A stretch of DNA of 64,000 nt from UBA7672 sp044224605 (GCA_044224605.1 JBGAKC010000010.1:1-64000); one strand, 5' to 3'; numbered from the stretch's first letter, positions 37,246 to 47,445 are shown. Program-made: numbers and translations. The notes: generated by a model not told the origin, from the sequence alone.

Positions 37246-38055
37246 CTAGCGTCTGGCTGGCGAGACTTCGGCAGTCTTCGATTTCCGTTTGCGCGCCAGG
37301 AGATTGAGACTCTCGACAAAGGCGGAAAAAGCCATTGCGGCATAGACATAGCCCTTTGGCACGTGGATGCCGCAACCATCCGCTATCAGCACCATCCCGA
37401 TCATCAAGAGGAAGCCCAGCGCGAGCATGACCACAGTCGGGTTGGCGTTGATGAAGCGCGCCAAGGGTCCTGAGGCGACCAGCATCACCGTCACGGCCGT
37501 GATCACGGCGATGAACATGATGGCGAGGTGATCCGTCATGCCCACGGCGGTAAGGATCGAGTCGATCGAGAACACGATGTCGAGCATCAGGATCTGCACG
37601 ATGGCTGTGCCGAAATTCATCACGGCGCGGCCGGCGACGGGGGCGCCTTCCTTGTGATCGGCGCCGGGGTCCATCGTATGGTGGATTTCGGTCGTCGCCT
37701 TCCAGACGAGGAACAGCCCGCCTGCGATCAGGATCATGTCTCGCCACGACAAGTCGGTCTCGAAGGTGGGGTGGCCTGTCGCCGGATCGATCTCGCCCTG
37801 AATGCCGAGGCTCCACACGGTCTGGTCCAGCCCGACCAACCAGGCAATGGAGCCAAGCAGGGCAAGCCGCAGGACCAGCGCCAGCGAGATGCCGATATTG
37901 CGCGCCCGCGCCCGGTTCTCTTCCGGCAGCTTGTTGGTCAGGATCGAGATGAAGATCAGGTTGTCGATGCCCAGCACGACTTCCATGATCACCAGCGATA
38001 TCAGCGCGGCCCACGCAGCCGGATCTGACAGAAGCGGCGTGAGATCGAAATCCAT
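37246..38055 (-). CDS. TerC-family integral membrane protein
   Basis: 269 residues, seven or so membrane segments. Family blocks: VLGIDNLIFISILTNKLP with the conserved Asp-Asn, a central FLVWKATTEIHH, and IVFSIDSILTAVGMTDH with the second Asp. TerC proteins are linked to metal (manganese) export or tellurite resistance. It stands alone on the minus strand between the hydroxylase operon and the acetyltransferase gene. Confidence 0.9.
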   Translation of the reverse strand: MDFDLTPLLSDPAAWAALISLVIMEVVLGIDNLIFISILTNKLPEENRARARNIGISLALVLRLALLGSIAWLVGLDQTVWSLGIQGEIDPATGHPTFETDLSWRDMILIAGGLFLVWKATTEIHHTMDPGADHKEGAPVAGRAVMNFGTAIVQILMLDIVFSIDSILTAVGMTDHLAIMFIAVITAVTVMLVASGPLARFINANPTVVMLALGFLLMIGMVLIADGCGIHVPKGYVYAAMAFSAFVESLNLLARKRKSKTAEVSPARR

Positions 38056-38151
38056 CTGGACAAGGGCTCCCTCTGCCCGGGAACCGGGCTGGCCATGTCA
38101 TGTAGAGCGATTGCTGCCGGGCGTTAAGCGGCAACGCGCGCGAAAGCGACG

Positions 38152-38676
38152 TTACGCAAGGCGAAGGCGCATGATAAATTCGTCATCAAGCGTGTCGCCG
38201 ACCTTGAACTTGTAGCCGCCGACCTTCTCGAAGCCCCGGCTCTCATAGAGCGCGATGGCCCGCGCGTTCGATTCCCACACGCCGAGGTAGAGGTTCTTCG
38301 CCCCGCGCTGCCGCGCACGCTCGATCGCCCAGGCCAGCAGGATGCGACCAACGCCGACGCCCTGGCGCGCCTGCGAGACGTAGACGCGGTGCAGTTCCAG
38401 CGCCGGCTCAGGCCCCGTGTCGATCGGCAACTTGCACGGCCCGATCTTGCAGTAGGCCGCCATCTTCTTGCCCGTGAAGGCGATGCGGACTTCGACCTCC
38501 GGATCGTTGAGGTCCGCTTCCATCTTCTCAAGGGAATAGGTCTCATCGAGATACTGGCGCAGGTCGCCCGGAGGATAGAGGTCGCCGAACGTCTCGACAA
38601 ACGTCTCCCGTCCGATCTCCGCGAGACCGGCGGCGTCCTTCAGCTGGGCATCGCGAAAGGTCAGGTCGCGGTCCAC
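38152..38676 (-). CDS. GNAT-family N-acetyltransferase
   Basis: 174 residues. Acetyl-CoA-binding motif A: LHRVYVSQARQGVGVGRILLAWAIERA; motif B: LGVWESNARAIALYESRGFEKVG. Substrate not evident. It begins 21 bases after the glutamate dehydrogenase stop on the same strand, so the two may be co-transcribed. Confidence 0.9.
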   Translation of the reverse strand: MDRDLTFRDAQLKDAAGLAEIGRETFVETFGDLYPPGDLRQYLDETYSLEKMEADLNDPEVEVRIAFTGKKMAAYCKIGPCKLPIDTGPEPALELHRVYVSQARQGVGVGRILLAWAIERARQRGAKNLYLGVWESNARAIALYESRGFEKVGGYKFKVGDTLDDEFIMRLRLA

Positions 38677-38697
38677 GTCCTACTCCACAAAAAAACG

Positions 38698-41600
38698 TCA
38701 GGCGCTTGCTTCGGTCCGGCAAACGTAGACGAATTCGCGGACGGCGTCTCCCAGCAGAACCAACTTGGCCAGCGACCACCCGCCCTGCCTGTCAAATGCC
38801 CCCATCGGTTGCATCAGGCGGTCGGCAAGCGCCTTCCGGGGCGCAATCCAGTCTTCCACAAGCTCGCGCGCGGCTTCCCGGTCCAGCTTGTCGGGCGAGA
38901 CCTTGGCCTTCTGCGCCATCCGGATGGCGGCGATCGCCAGTTCGCTCTGCTGACGCGGCAGGTCGTCCGCCACGCGCTGCAGCGCCAGCCTGTCCCAGTG
39001 GTCGCGCGGCTCGAGATCGCGCGCCGCCGAACGCATGCGGTCAAGGCCCAGCTGCTCGCCTACCTGATGCTGGACGAACAGGGATGCTGCGAGCGGCCAT
39101 TTGGTCTGCTCGGAAATTTCCACCGTCTCGCGCGCGGAGGCGAGGGCGCGGACGAGGGCGACGTCGTGGGCGATGTCGGCGGGGGCGCCTGCCGCGCGAT
39201 ATTTCTCCGCTCGCGCCTCGACGCGGCCGAGAACGAGCGGGGAGAGCGCAGCAGGCAGCAGCTTGCGGATTTCCGCGATGGCGTCGCGATAGCGCTCGGT
39301 GACTTTTGTGACTGATCGGGTCGAAACCAGCGTCGAGTCGGACGCCAGCGCGCCGGTCAGCATGCGCAGGTTGGCCGATGTCTCGATCGACATGAGGATC
39401 TGGGCGGCAGCAGGCGCTTTCCCGTCAAGCGCGTTGATGCGCGCGAACAGATCGTCGAAATGGAAGGCTGCGTGGGCGGCTTCGAAGGATTCCGCCAGAT
39501 GGCCGATCTCGACGCCTTCCGCGTCGCGTTTCTGCAGCGCGAAGGCGGGGCCTGTCATGTTGACGATCCGGTTGGACAGCCGCGTTGCAATGATCTCGCG
39601 GCGCAGCCGGTGCCGCTTGCGCGCCTCGCCGAACTTTTCGAGCTCCTTTGGGAAGTAGTCGATCAGCATCTGTTCGAACGCCCTGTCGTCGGGCGCTTCA
39701 GATCCGATCAGCGAGGCAAACAGGTCGAGCTTCGCATAGGCCATGATAACGGCCAGTTCCGGCCGCGCCAGGCCTTGCGATTGCTCGCGCAGTCTCCGGA
39801 ACGCCTCGGCCGAGGGAAGCCCTTCCACCACGCGGTCCAGCTTGCCCTGGGATTCCAGCGTCTCGATCATGCGCTCATGGCTGTCGAGATCGGCGGCGGC
39901 CGTCGCCTGCATGACGGTCAGCGCGCCCGTCTGGTCGTAATTGTTCTCGAGGACGAGATGCCCGACCTCGTCGGTCATCGAGGCGAGCAGGGCGTTGCGG
40001 TCCTCCCCCTTCAGCGCGCCTTCGTTGATCGCCTCGGCCGTGAGGATCTTGATGTTCACCTCGTGGTCAGAAGAATCGACGCCCGCTGAGTTGTCGATGG
40101 CGTCGGTGTTGATGCGCCCGCCCTTGCGCGCAAACTCGATGCGGCCCGCCTGTGTCACGCCAAGGTTGGCGCCTTCAGCGATCACCTTCGCGCGCACATC
40201 CTTCGCATCGACGCGCAGGATGTCGTTCGACTTGTCGCCGACATCGGCATGGCTTTGGGTCGAGGCCTTGATGTAGGCCCCGATCCCGCCGAACCAGAGA
40301 AGATCGACCTCCGCCGTCAGCAGCGCTTTGATGAGCGCGTCCGGCGTCAGCTCATTGTCCGTAACGCCTGCCAGCTTCTTGATCTCCGGCGTCAGCTTGA
40401 TCGACTTGGCGGAGCGCTCGAAGACGCCGCCGCCTTTCGAGATCAGCTTTGCGTCATAGTCTGCCCAGGACGAGCGGGGCAGGTCGAACATGCGCTTACG
40501 TTCGTTCCACGTCGCTTCGAGGTTCGTCGGGTTGGGGTCGAGGAAGATGTGCCGGTGGTCGAACGCCGCCTGCAGCCTGATGCATTTGGACAGCAGCATG
40601 CCGTTGCCGAACACGTCGCCCGACATGTCGCCGATGCCGATCACGGTGAAGGGCTGGGTTTGCGTGTCGTGGCCCATCTCGCGGAAGTGGCGCTTCACCG
40701 CCTCCCAAGCGCCGCGCGCCGTGATGCCCATCTTCTTGTGGTCGTAGCCGACCGATCCGCCCGAGGCGAACGCATCGCCCAGCCAGAACTTGTAATCCGC
40801 CGACAGGCCGTTCGCGATGTCGGAGAAGGTCGCCGTGCCCTTGTCCGCCGCGACGACGAGATAGGGATCCTCGCCATCCCAGACGACGACGCCGGGCGGA
40901 TGCACGGTCTTGCCGTTCACGATGTTGTCGGTGAGTTGCAGCAGAGCGCCCACGAATGTCTTGTACGCCGCAATACCGACCGCCTGGATTTCCTCGCGCG
41001 TGCCTTTGGTTGGCATGTTCTTCGGATAGAAGCCGCCTTTCGAGCCGACAGGCACGATCACCGCGTTCTTCACCTGCTGCGCCTTCACCAGGCCCAGCAC
41101 TTCCGTACGAAAATCGTCGCGCCGGTCGGACCAGCGCAGACCGCCGCGCGCCACCGGGCCAAAGCGCAGGTGCACGCCTTCCACATCCGGCGACCACACG
41201 AAGATCTCGCGATAGGGACGCGGCGCGGGCAGGGGATCGGCCTCACGGCTCGCGATCTTCACCGCGATATGCCGGTAAGGTTTGCCTGCTTCGTCCGTGA
41301 GATAGAAGTTCGTCCGCTGTGTCGCCTTCACCAGCGCCAGCAGCCGCCGCAACGCGCGATCCGCATCCAGCGTCGCGACGCCTTCGAGCTGCTTCTGGAT
41401 GTCCGCGATCACCGGCTCGGCCGCCTTGGTGCGCGCCGCGAGATCGCCCTTCGCCGCCGGATCGAACTTGATCGCGAACAGCTTCAGGAGGTTGCTGGAA
41501 ATCTCTGGATGCCCTGCCAGCGCCTGCACTTGCACGATTTCCGATGGATCAAGGCCGGACTGGCTGCGATAGCGCGACAGCGTCCGCAGCAGCGCCGCCG

Positions 41601-43572
41601 ACCGCCAGTCCGTTCCCAGCGCCACAACGAGGCTGTTGAAACGGTCATTTTCCGTCTCGCGCGCCCAGATCGCCTCGAATGCCTTTTCGAAACGCTCGTC
41701 CAGCCGCTTCTGCCCGGCGGGCCGGTCAATGCAGAGGTCATGAACATAGACCTTGCCTTCCGGTTCACTGCCACGCGCCAGCAGCTTCACCGGATAGCCG
41801 ACTTCGGCCTGCACGCGCAGGCCCATGCGTTCCAGCACCGGCACGATCTCGGCGAGATCGAGCGGGTGGTCGCGATGATAGATCTTAACACGACTGACGC
41901 CCGCCTCGAATTCCGGCCCCCATACGCGCGCCCGCAGCGCTCGGCCCGGGGGCAGCGCCCCGATCGCCAGCAGGTCCGCAAGACCCTCTTCCGGCTGGAA
42001 CGTTTCCTTGTAGGCGGCCGTGAAGCTCGCATGTCCGACCAGCGGCTGGTCCGAATTCGTGGAGCGTGCGACGCGCCCGAGCGCATCTTCCCACGTCTCG
42101 AACAGCTGGCGCATCTGCAGGTCGAGCGCGTCCTCATCCGGCTCCGGATGGCCCGGCGTCAACCCGATGATCAGGTGCACGCGCGCCAGCGGTCCGTCGC
42201 CAAACGATGGATAGAAAGCCGACGGGCGGCCGCCATAGGCTTCCGCCAGCACCCGGTGCGCCCGTGTCCGCAGTTCCGAATTGTAGCTGTCGCGCGGCGT
42301 GTAGAGCAGGGCGGAGACATAGCGGTCGAACCGGTCGCGCCGGATGAACAGGCGGGTCCGCGGTCGCAGCAGCAGCCGGAGGATGCCTGACGAGATGCGG
42401 GCAAGATCGCCTTCCGAAATCTGGAACAGCTCATCGCGCGGATAATTTTTCAGCACCGCATCAAGCTGCTTCATCGAGAAGCGCGAGCCTTGTGGCGCCG
42501 CAGCTTTGACATTGTCGATTTTCCGCCGGATCAGCGGCACTTCGTCCGCAGCCCGCGTATACGCTTCCGATGTGAACAGGCCGACGAACCGCGTCTCGCC
42601 GATAACCTCGCCGCGTTCGTCATAGCGTTTGACGCCGACATAGTCGGCATGGCTGCGCCGGTGCACGCGCGAGACGAAGCTTGCTTTCGCCACGATGATC
42701 GGGGAGGGCTCGTTGATGAACGCCCGGATCGCTGGTGTCCGCATCGTCGGCTCGGCGCCGCGTGACAGCACATTGCGAGCCGGATCGCGCAGGATGCCCA
42801 GACCCGACGCCTCGTCGACGATCGGCTCTTCATTTGCCAGCCGCCCGTTGGCGTCGAGCGCAAAGGTGTAATCGCGCGCGCCAAGGTAGGTGAAGTTCTC
42901 GTCCGCCAGCCAGGACAGGAACGCGCGCGCCTCGATGATCTCGCCGGACGTCCGCCCCTGCGTCGCCTTCAGTTCCGACAGGCGCGAGGAGGCTTCCTCC
43001 ATCTTTGCGCGCATCGCCATGAAGTCGGCATTCACCATGGCGACGTCGGCAAAAGTCTCGTCCAGCTTCCTGTGCAGGTCTGCCCGCGCTGTATCATCCA
43101 ACGCCGGCAGCAGGATCTGGATCGCTGACCGCTTGCCCTTCGGCCCCGGCACGATCGGGTGCAGCACCGCGCGGATCTCGACCTTCGCCTCCTGGCAGGC
43201 GCCGATGGCGCTATCGACCAGGAAGGCCATGTCCGGCCCGACGATCTCCGCCACATCGAGCTTCAATGCCCGTCCGCTCGCGCCCTCGGCGCGCCGCACG
43301 CGGATGGCGCGGTTCGTCAGCGCCTCGTTCTTCCTGTTGAAGTCCCACAGTTCGATCGCAAGCGCGGCCGCATCCTCGACCGTCAGCGAGAGGAAGTCTT
43401 CGACGAAGGCGTCCGCGCGATACTGATCGAGAAATCGCTGGAACGTCTCCGCATCAGGTTTCGCGCCCTGCTTCGTCAGCAGCTTGTCTGCTGCGGAAGA
43501 CAGGGCATCCTTGGTGAAGGCAAGTTCGCTGGACCGGGTCAGACCGCCTTCAGGCGCGCGAGACAGACTCAT
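38698..43572 (-). CDS. NAD-dependent glutamate dehydrogenase, large (180 kDa) type
   Basis: 1624 residues, the normal size of the L_180 class (gdhB in Pseudomonas, gdhZ in Caulobacter). Converts glutamate to 2-oxoglutarate and ammonium. The catalytic core around residues 805-850 has RGGLRWSDRRDDFRTEV and VIVPVGSKGGF. The NAD-binding domain follows, with GDMSGDVFGNGML and EGANLGVTQAGRIE. The N-terminal 600 or so residues are the regulatory region with ACT-like modules. In Caulobacter the homologue also stimulates FtsZ; whether that holds here is unknown. Confidence 0.95.
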   Translation of the reverse strand: MSLSRAPEGGLTRSSELAFTKDALSSAADKLLTKQGAKPDAETFQRFLDQYRADAFVEDFLSLTVEDAAALAIELWDFNRKNEALTNRAIRVRRAEGASGRALKLDVAEIVGPDMAFLVDSAIGACQEAKVEIRAVLHPIVPGPKGKRSAIQILLPALDDTARADLHRKLDETFADVAMVNADFMAMRAKMEEASSRLSELKATQGRTSGEIIEARAFLSWLADENFTYLGARDYTFALDANGRLANEEPIVDEASGLGILRDPARNVLSRGAEPTMRTPAIRAFINEPSPIIVAKASFVSRVHRRSHADYVGVKRYDERGEVIGETRFVGLFTSEAYTRAADEVPLIRRKIDNVKAAAPQGSRFSMKQLDAVLKNYPRDELFQISEGDLARISSGILRLLLRPRTRLFIRRDRFDRYVSALLYTPRDSYNSELRTRAHRVLAEAYGGRPSAFYPSFGDGPLARVHLIIGLTPGHPEPDEDALDLQMRQLFETWEDALGRVARSTNSDQPLVGHASFTAAYKETFQPEEGLADLLAIGALPPGRALRARVWGPEFEAGVSRVKIYHRDHPLDLAEIVPVLERMGLRVQAEVGYPVKLLARGSEPEGKVYVHDLCIDRPAGQKRLDERFEKAFEAIWARETENDRFNSLVVALGTDWRSAALLRTLSRYRSQSGLDPSEIVQVQALAGHPEISSNLLKLFAIKFDPAAKGDLAARTKAAEPVIADIQKQLEGVATLDADRALRRLLALVKATQRTNFYLTDEAGKPYRHIAVKIASREADPLPAPRPYREIFVWSPDVEGVHLRFGPVARGGLRWSDRRDDFRTEVLGLVKAQQVKNAVIVPVGSKGGFYPKNMPTKGTREEIQAVGIAAYKTFVGALLQLTDNIVNGKTVHPPGVVVWDGEDPYLVVAADKGTATFSDIANGLSADYKFWLGDAFASGGSVGYDHKKMGITARGAWEAVKRHFREMGHDTQTQPFTVIGIGDMSGDVFGNGMLLSKCIRLQAAFDHRHIFLDPNPTNLEATWNERKRMFDLPRSSWADYDAKLISKGGGVFERSAKSIKLTPEIKKLAGVTDNELTPDALIKALLTAEVDLLWFGGIGAYIKASTQSHADVGDKSNDILRVDAKDVRAKVIAEGANLGVTQAGRIEFARKGGRINTDAIDNSAGVDSSDHEVNIKILTAEAINEGALKGEDRNALLASMTDEVGHLVLENNYDQTGALTVMQATAAADLDSHERMIETLESQGKLDRVVEGLPSAEAFRRLREQSQGLARPELAVIMAYAKLDLFASLIGSEAPDDRAFEQMLIDYFPKELEKFGEARKRHRLRREIIATRLSNRIVNMTGPAFALQKRDAEGVEIGHLAESFEAAHAAFHFDDLFARINALDGKAPAAAQILMSIETSANLRMLTGALASDSTLVSTRSVTKVTERYRDAIAEIRKLLPAALSPLVLGRVEARAEKYRAAGAPADIAHDVALVRALASARETVEISEQTKWPLAASLFVQHQVGEQLGLDRMRSAARDLEPRDHWDRLALQRVADDLPRQQSELAIAAIRMAQKAKVSPDKLDREAARELVEDWIAPRKALADRLMQPMGAFDRQGGWSLAKLVLLGDAVREFVYVCRTEASA

Positions 43573-43887
43573 GGGATGGCTTCACTGCGGATGTGAGGAA
43601 GGAATCAACGCATCCGAGCGATAGACCCGCACGGGGCGGCCAAGCAAGCCACTGATGAGGGCATAGTATTGCTGCAATGCGATGACTTTCGCAGCAATGT
43701 AGATGGGCGTTGCGGAAGACCGCTGAAAGGGACGCCGAACGGGACTCGTCCGGCGGCCCGCAGGCTGGGTGGGGGAGGCGCGCGAATGTCGGGACGAAGC
43801 CGCTCTTCACACTGCCCCGCTGCTGATCACTGGTCCAGGCAATCCCCGCAGCAACTGAAAGCGTCCGAATCCGCGATCAGAAACCGG
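43573..43887. other. 315-base interval upstream of the glutamate dehydrogenase
   Basis: Lies between the AI-2E transporter stop and the dehydrogenase start, both on the minus strand. No convincing ORF, hairpin or tRNA. It contains a G-rich stretch (GGCTGGGTGGGGGAGG) and presumably the promoter of the dehydrogenase gene. An 86-codon minus-strand frame crosses it but runs into the dehydrogenase start and has no coding character. Confidence 0.5.
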
Positions 43888-45132
43888 TTAGACGTTCCTG
43901 GCGCCACTGGCCTGCTGTTCGTCCCGTTTCGGGCCGTACTCGCCGGGATTTCCGTCAGCCGACATCAGCACGGCAATCCATCGTGCGCCGGGTATCTGCG
44001 CGAGCACGATCATGATGAGTACAGACAGCGGCGCGGACAGAAACATCCCGGGCAATCCCCAGAGTGCGCCCCAGACGGCAAGCGAAAGCAGGACGACCAG
44101 CGCCGACAGGTTCAGCCGGTTGGCCATCATGCGTGGTCCAACGAAGTTGCCGATGAGAAACTGCCAGACCGAAACCCCGAAGAACACGGCCACAGCGCAC
44201 CACAGCTCGTCCTGCGGCATGTAAGCGGGCCAGTCATCCTGCACGAAGGCAAACAGCGCCGGCAGGGCGCCCGCCACGATCGAGCCGATCGTGGGAATGT
44301 AGTTCAGCACGAAGATCACGAACGCCCAGAACAGTGCGTTGTGCAGCCCCAGCGCCAGCAACGTGACATACGTCAACGCACTGTTGATGATCGAAAGCGA
44401 CGTCTGCACCCAGAGATACTGTTCCATCGTCCTGCGCACGTCCCGGCCGACCATGTGGGCGCGCTCGCGGTCCTCGTCGCGTGAGAAGATGCGGTCGAAT
44501 CTGCCCTTGAACGAGTTCGCCGTGACGTAAAGGAACGCCACGTAGATCATGATGATCACGATGTCCCCGATCAGCCCGGAAACGGAATTCGCCGCCGCCT
44601 GTGCTAGCCCCAGAGTAGCATCGGTATAGAAGAGTTCGCTCAGCGTCGGCGGCTTGCCCGTCTGCACGGGTGGAGGTTCGGCGATGTGGACCGCCGGAAG
44701 GCTGTCGGGCGGAGCGGCGGGGAGTGTCGCCGCGGCCTGCTGCGGCCCGCCTGTGAGCCCGAGCGCATGGTAGGTCTGTTCGATCAGCGAATTGATGCGG
44801 CTCTCGTACTCTCCGGCCCGGTCTGTGAATTCGACGATTGCTCCACGCAAGATGCTGGCGAAGGCGATGATGCCCACCGCCACCACCGCGATAGCGAAAG
44901 CGTGCGCCAGCCAGGTCGGAATGTGGGGGAAGGGCCGGCGGATCGCTCGTGCGAATCCCTCCATCACCAGCCATACGAAGATCGACATCGCAAACGGGGC
45001 GAGAATCTTTGCGCCTTGATTCAGCACCACGCCGATGGCGACGGTGGCGATGATCCACACGCCCGCCGTCATCCATGTACGGTTTGTTATCCCGCCCGAT
45101 GGCTCCTGCATCGCCAAAGACTTATGCCGCAT
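43888..45132 (-). CDS. AI-2E (PerM/YdiK) family transporter
   Basis: 414 residues. Typical family layout: two pairs of membrane segments at the start, a periplasmic region with a Pro/Ala-rich loop at about 115-150, and a C-terminal block with the signature NYIPTIGSIVAGALPALFAF and GALWGLPGMFLSAPLSVLIMI. Members are exporters or antiporters of uncertain substrate; the autoinducer-2 link is historical. Divergent from the HerA-like gene. Confidence 0.88.
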   Translation of the reverse strand: MRHKSLAMQEPSGGITNRTWMTAGVWIIATVAIGVVLNQGAKILAPFAMSIFVWLVMEGFARAIRRPFPHIPTWLAHAFAIAVVAVGIIAFASILRGAIVEFTDRAGEYESRINSLIEQTYHALGLTGGPQQAAATLPAAPPDSLPAVHIAEPPPVQTGKPPTLSELFYTDATLGLAQAAANSVSGLIGDIVIIMIYVAFLYVTANSFKGRFDRIFSRDEDRERAHMVGRDVRRTMEQYLWVQTSLSIINSALTYVTLLALGLHNALFWAFVIFVLNYIPTIGSIVAGALPALFAFVQDDWPAYMPQDELWCAVAVFFGVSVWQFLIGNFVGPRMMANRLNLSALVVLLSLAVWGALWGLPGMFLSAPLSVLIMIVLAQIPGARWIAVLMSADGNPGEYGPKRDEQQASGARNV

Positions 45133-45218
45133 CCGCCGTGATGCAAAGCCGCTTCTCTTCCGGTCTGGCGAAGGAAGTGACGTCGCGCTAGCAATTGGCT
45201 CAATTCCGGAGTGCGGAC

Positions 45219-46775
45219 ATGACCGACAGCATCTTCATCGGCGGCGGCGGACCCGACCACAAGACGCCCCAGAACCTGCTGCTGGCCCGCGCCAACCGTC
45301 ACGGCCTCGTCGCAGGCGCGACCGGTACAGGCAAGACCGTCACGCTCCAGATCATGGCCGAGCAGTTTTCCGCCGCCGGCGTTCCCGTCTTCTGCGCTGA
45401 CGTGAAGGGCGACCTCTCCGGCATTTGCATGGCCGCGACGCCGGAAGGGAAGGGTCTCGAGAAGATCAATGAGCGTGTCGCCCAGCTCGGCATGCAGCCG
45501 ATCGCCTATGCAGCCGCCCCCTGCATCTTCTGGGACATTTACGGCAAGAAGGGACACCCGATCCGGGCGACGATCTCGGAAATGGGGCCGCAGCTGCTGT
45601 CCCGCCTGCTCCAGCTCAACGATACGCAGGAAGGCGTCCTGACGATCGCCTTCCAGTATGCCGACGACAACAATCTTCTGCTGCTCGACTTCAAGGACCT
45701 TCGCGCCCTCCTGGCCGAGATCTCGAAGAGGGCGGCCGAGATCCAGCAGACCTACGGCAACGTCGCCGCCGCTTCTGTCGGTGCGGTCCAGCGCCAGCTT
45801 CTTCTGCTCGAGCGGGAGGGGGCCCCGCAATTCTTCGGCGAGCCCGCGCTCGAACTCGCCGACCTCATGCGCACCACCGCCGATGGCCGCGGCTATGTGA
45901 ACGTGCTGGATGCCACCACCCTCATCAATTCACCGCGTCTGTATTCCACCTTCCTGCTCTGGCTGCTGGCTGAGCTTTTCGAACAGCTTCCCGAGGTCGG
46001 CGATCCGGACAAGCCGAAGCTCGTCTTCTTCTTTGACGAGGCCCACCTCCTGTTCAACGACGCCCCCAAGGCGCTGCTGGACAAGATCGAGCAGGTCGTC
46101 CGCCTGATCCGCTCGAAAGGCGTCGGCATCTATTTCGTCACCCAGAACCCGAAGGACCTGCCGGAAAGCGTGCTCGCCCAGCTTGGCTGCCGCATCCAGC
46201 ATGCCCTGCGCGCCTACACCCCGACCGAACGCAAGGCCGTGAAGGCCGCCGCCCAGAGCTTCCGTCCCAACCCCGCCCTCGACACCGAAACCGCGATCAC
46301 CGAACTGGGCACCGGCGAGGCGCTGGTCTCCACGCTCGACATGAAGGGCGCGCCCACCATGGTGGAGCGCACCATTATCCGCCCGCCGGCCTCCCGTCTT
46401 GGCCCGTCCAACGACACCGAACGCGCCACCATCCAGGCGCAGAGCCCGGTCGCAATGAAGTACGATACGGCCATCGACCGCGAGTCAGCCTACGAGATCC
46501 TGACCGGACGCGAAGCCGTCGCCGCCCGCGAAAAGGACGCGCTTGCCAGGGCCCAGGCCGCCGAAGCCGAGGCTGCAAGGGCGCGCAAGGAGGAGGTGAA
46601 AGCCGCCACAGCCGCCCGCGCGTCCGCGCCCAAGGCTGCTCCCCGTGCGCCTGCCGCCCGCAAATCCACCCGCCAGACGCCGGTCGAAGCCGCCAGCAGC
46701 ACGTTCATGCGCACGGCCACGCGCGAACTCACCAAGTTCGTCTTCCGCGGCATGTTCGGAAATCGGAAGCGCTAG
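45219..46775 (+). CDS. HerA-like / DUF853 ATPase
   Basis: 518 residues from the ATG at 45219, which has GGAG seven bases upstream; a TTG eight codons earlier is less likely. Walker A GATGTGKT at 33-40, Walker B LVFFFDEAHLLF, and the motif FVTQNPKDLPESVLAQLG. A Lys/Ala-rich coiled stretch lies near the C-terminus. DUF853 proteins are HerA/FtsK-type ATPases with possible DNA-translocation or end-processing roles. The SRAP gene follows after 4 bases, which suggests a shared DNA-repair task. Confidence 0.88.
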   Translation: MTDSIFIGGGGPDHKTPQNLLLARANRHGLVAGATGTGKTVTLQIMAEQFSAAGVPVFCADVKGDLSGICMAATPEGKGLEKINERVAQLGMQPIAYAAAPCIFWDIYGKKGHPIRATISEMGPQLLSRLLQLNDTQEGVLTIAFQYADDNNLLLLDFKDLRALLAEISKRAAEIQQTYGNVAAASVGAVQRQLLLLEREGAPQFFGEPALELADLMRTTADGRGYVNVLDATTLINSPRLYSTFLLWLLAELFEQLPEVGDPDKPKLVFFFDEAHLLFNDAPKALLDKIEQVVRLIRSKGVGIYFVTQNPKDLPESVLAQLGCRIQHALRAYTPTERKAVKAAAQSFRPNPALDTETAITELGTGEALVSTLDMKGAPTMVERTIIRPPASRLGPSNDTERATIQAQSPVAMKYDTAIDRESAYEILTGREAVAAREKDALARAQAAEAEAARARKEEVKAATAARASAPKAAPRAPAARKSTRQTPVEAASSTFMRTATRELTKFVFRGMFGNRKR

Positions 46776-46779
46776 TCCC

Positions 46780-47445
46780 ATGTGTGGGAAGTTCACTCAG
46801 ATGGCGTCGTGGAAGGAGGTTGCAGCCTTCTCCCAGCCTCTTTGCCGTATCGTCGAGGGTGAACCCATCACGGTGTCCACGCCGATGCGCATGGCAAGGA
46901 TCATGCGGCTTGGCGAAGACGGGAAGCGCGAACTGGTCGACATGCGCTGGGGCTTTTCGAAGTCAGGCAACGCTTCATTCAAGCCCGATCATATGCATGC
47001 CCGCAGCGAAACCGTCGACAGCCGCCCCACATTCGCGGAATCGTTCATGGAGCGCCGCGGCATCTGTTTTGTTGCAACATTCAACGAGGGCGAGGGGCTT
47101 GCCTCCGGCAAGACGAAGCAATGGGTCTTCAGCCCGAAAGACCGTAGGCCTATTGCGATCGCCGTCATCTGGGAAGAGTGGGAAGGCGATGATGGCGTCG
47201 TTCCCTGCTTCATTCAGCTGACGGTTCCGGCAAATCCGCTCGTTGCGAAAGTCACTGACCGCATGCCCGCGATCCTGCGCGAAGAAGACTGGCCCGTCTG
47301 GCTCGGCGAGACCTACGCGCCGACAAAAGACATCAAGGCGCTGCTCGGCATGTTCGATGATCAAGGCAATTGGACAATGGCCGAACAGGCGCCGGCGAAA
47401 TCATCGAAGAGCGCCAAACCGAAGCCGCAGATGGATCTCTTCTGA
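46780..47445 (+). CDS. SRAP-domain protein with altered active site and clamp-binding tail
   Basis: 221 residues, starting MCGKF; Cys2 is the nucleophile that links to abasic DNA in SRAP proteins (YedK/HMCES). By alignment with YedK, Glu103 matches the conserved catalytic Glu. The active-site Asn of NARxET is His here (HARSET, residue 73), and the catalytic His before DRxP is Thr (VTDRMPAIL, residue 159). The extreme C-terminus is PQMDLF, a good match to the bacterial clamp-binding motif, after a Lys-rich linker. Co-transcribed with the HerA-like gene. Its activity cannot be assumed. Confidence 0.85.
   Translation: MCGKFTQMASWKEVAAFSQPLCRIVEGEPITVSTPMRMARIMRLGEDGKRELVDMRWGFSKSGNASFKPDHMHARSETVDSRPTFAESFMERRGICFVATFNEGEGLASGKTKQWVFSPKDRRPIAIAVIWEEWEGDDGVVPCFIQLTVPANPLVAKVTDRMPAILREEDWPVWLGETYAPTKDIKALLGMFDDQGNWTMAEQAPAKSSKSAKPKPQMDLF

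Noticed and set aside
40249..42390. 713-codon plus-strand open frame opposite the glutamate dehydrogenase gene
   Set aside because: Same effect; the minus strand encodes a clear dehydrogenase throughout.
43550..43810. 86-codon minus-strand ORF upstream of the glutamate dehydrogenase
   Set aside because: No ribosome site, overlaps the dehydrogenase start, no coding character; treated as non-coding interval.
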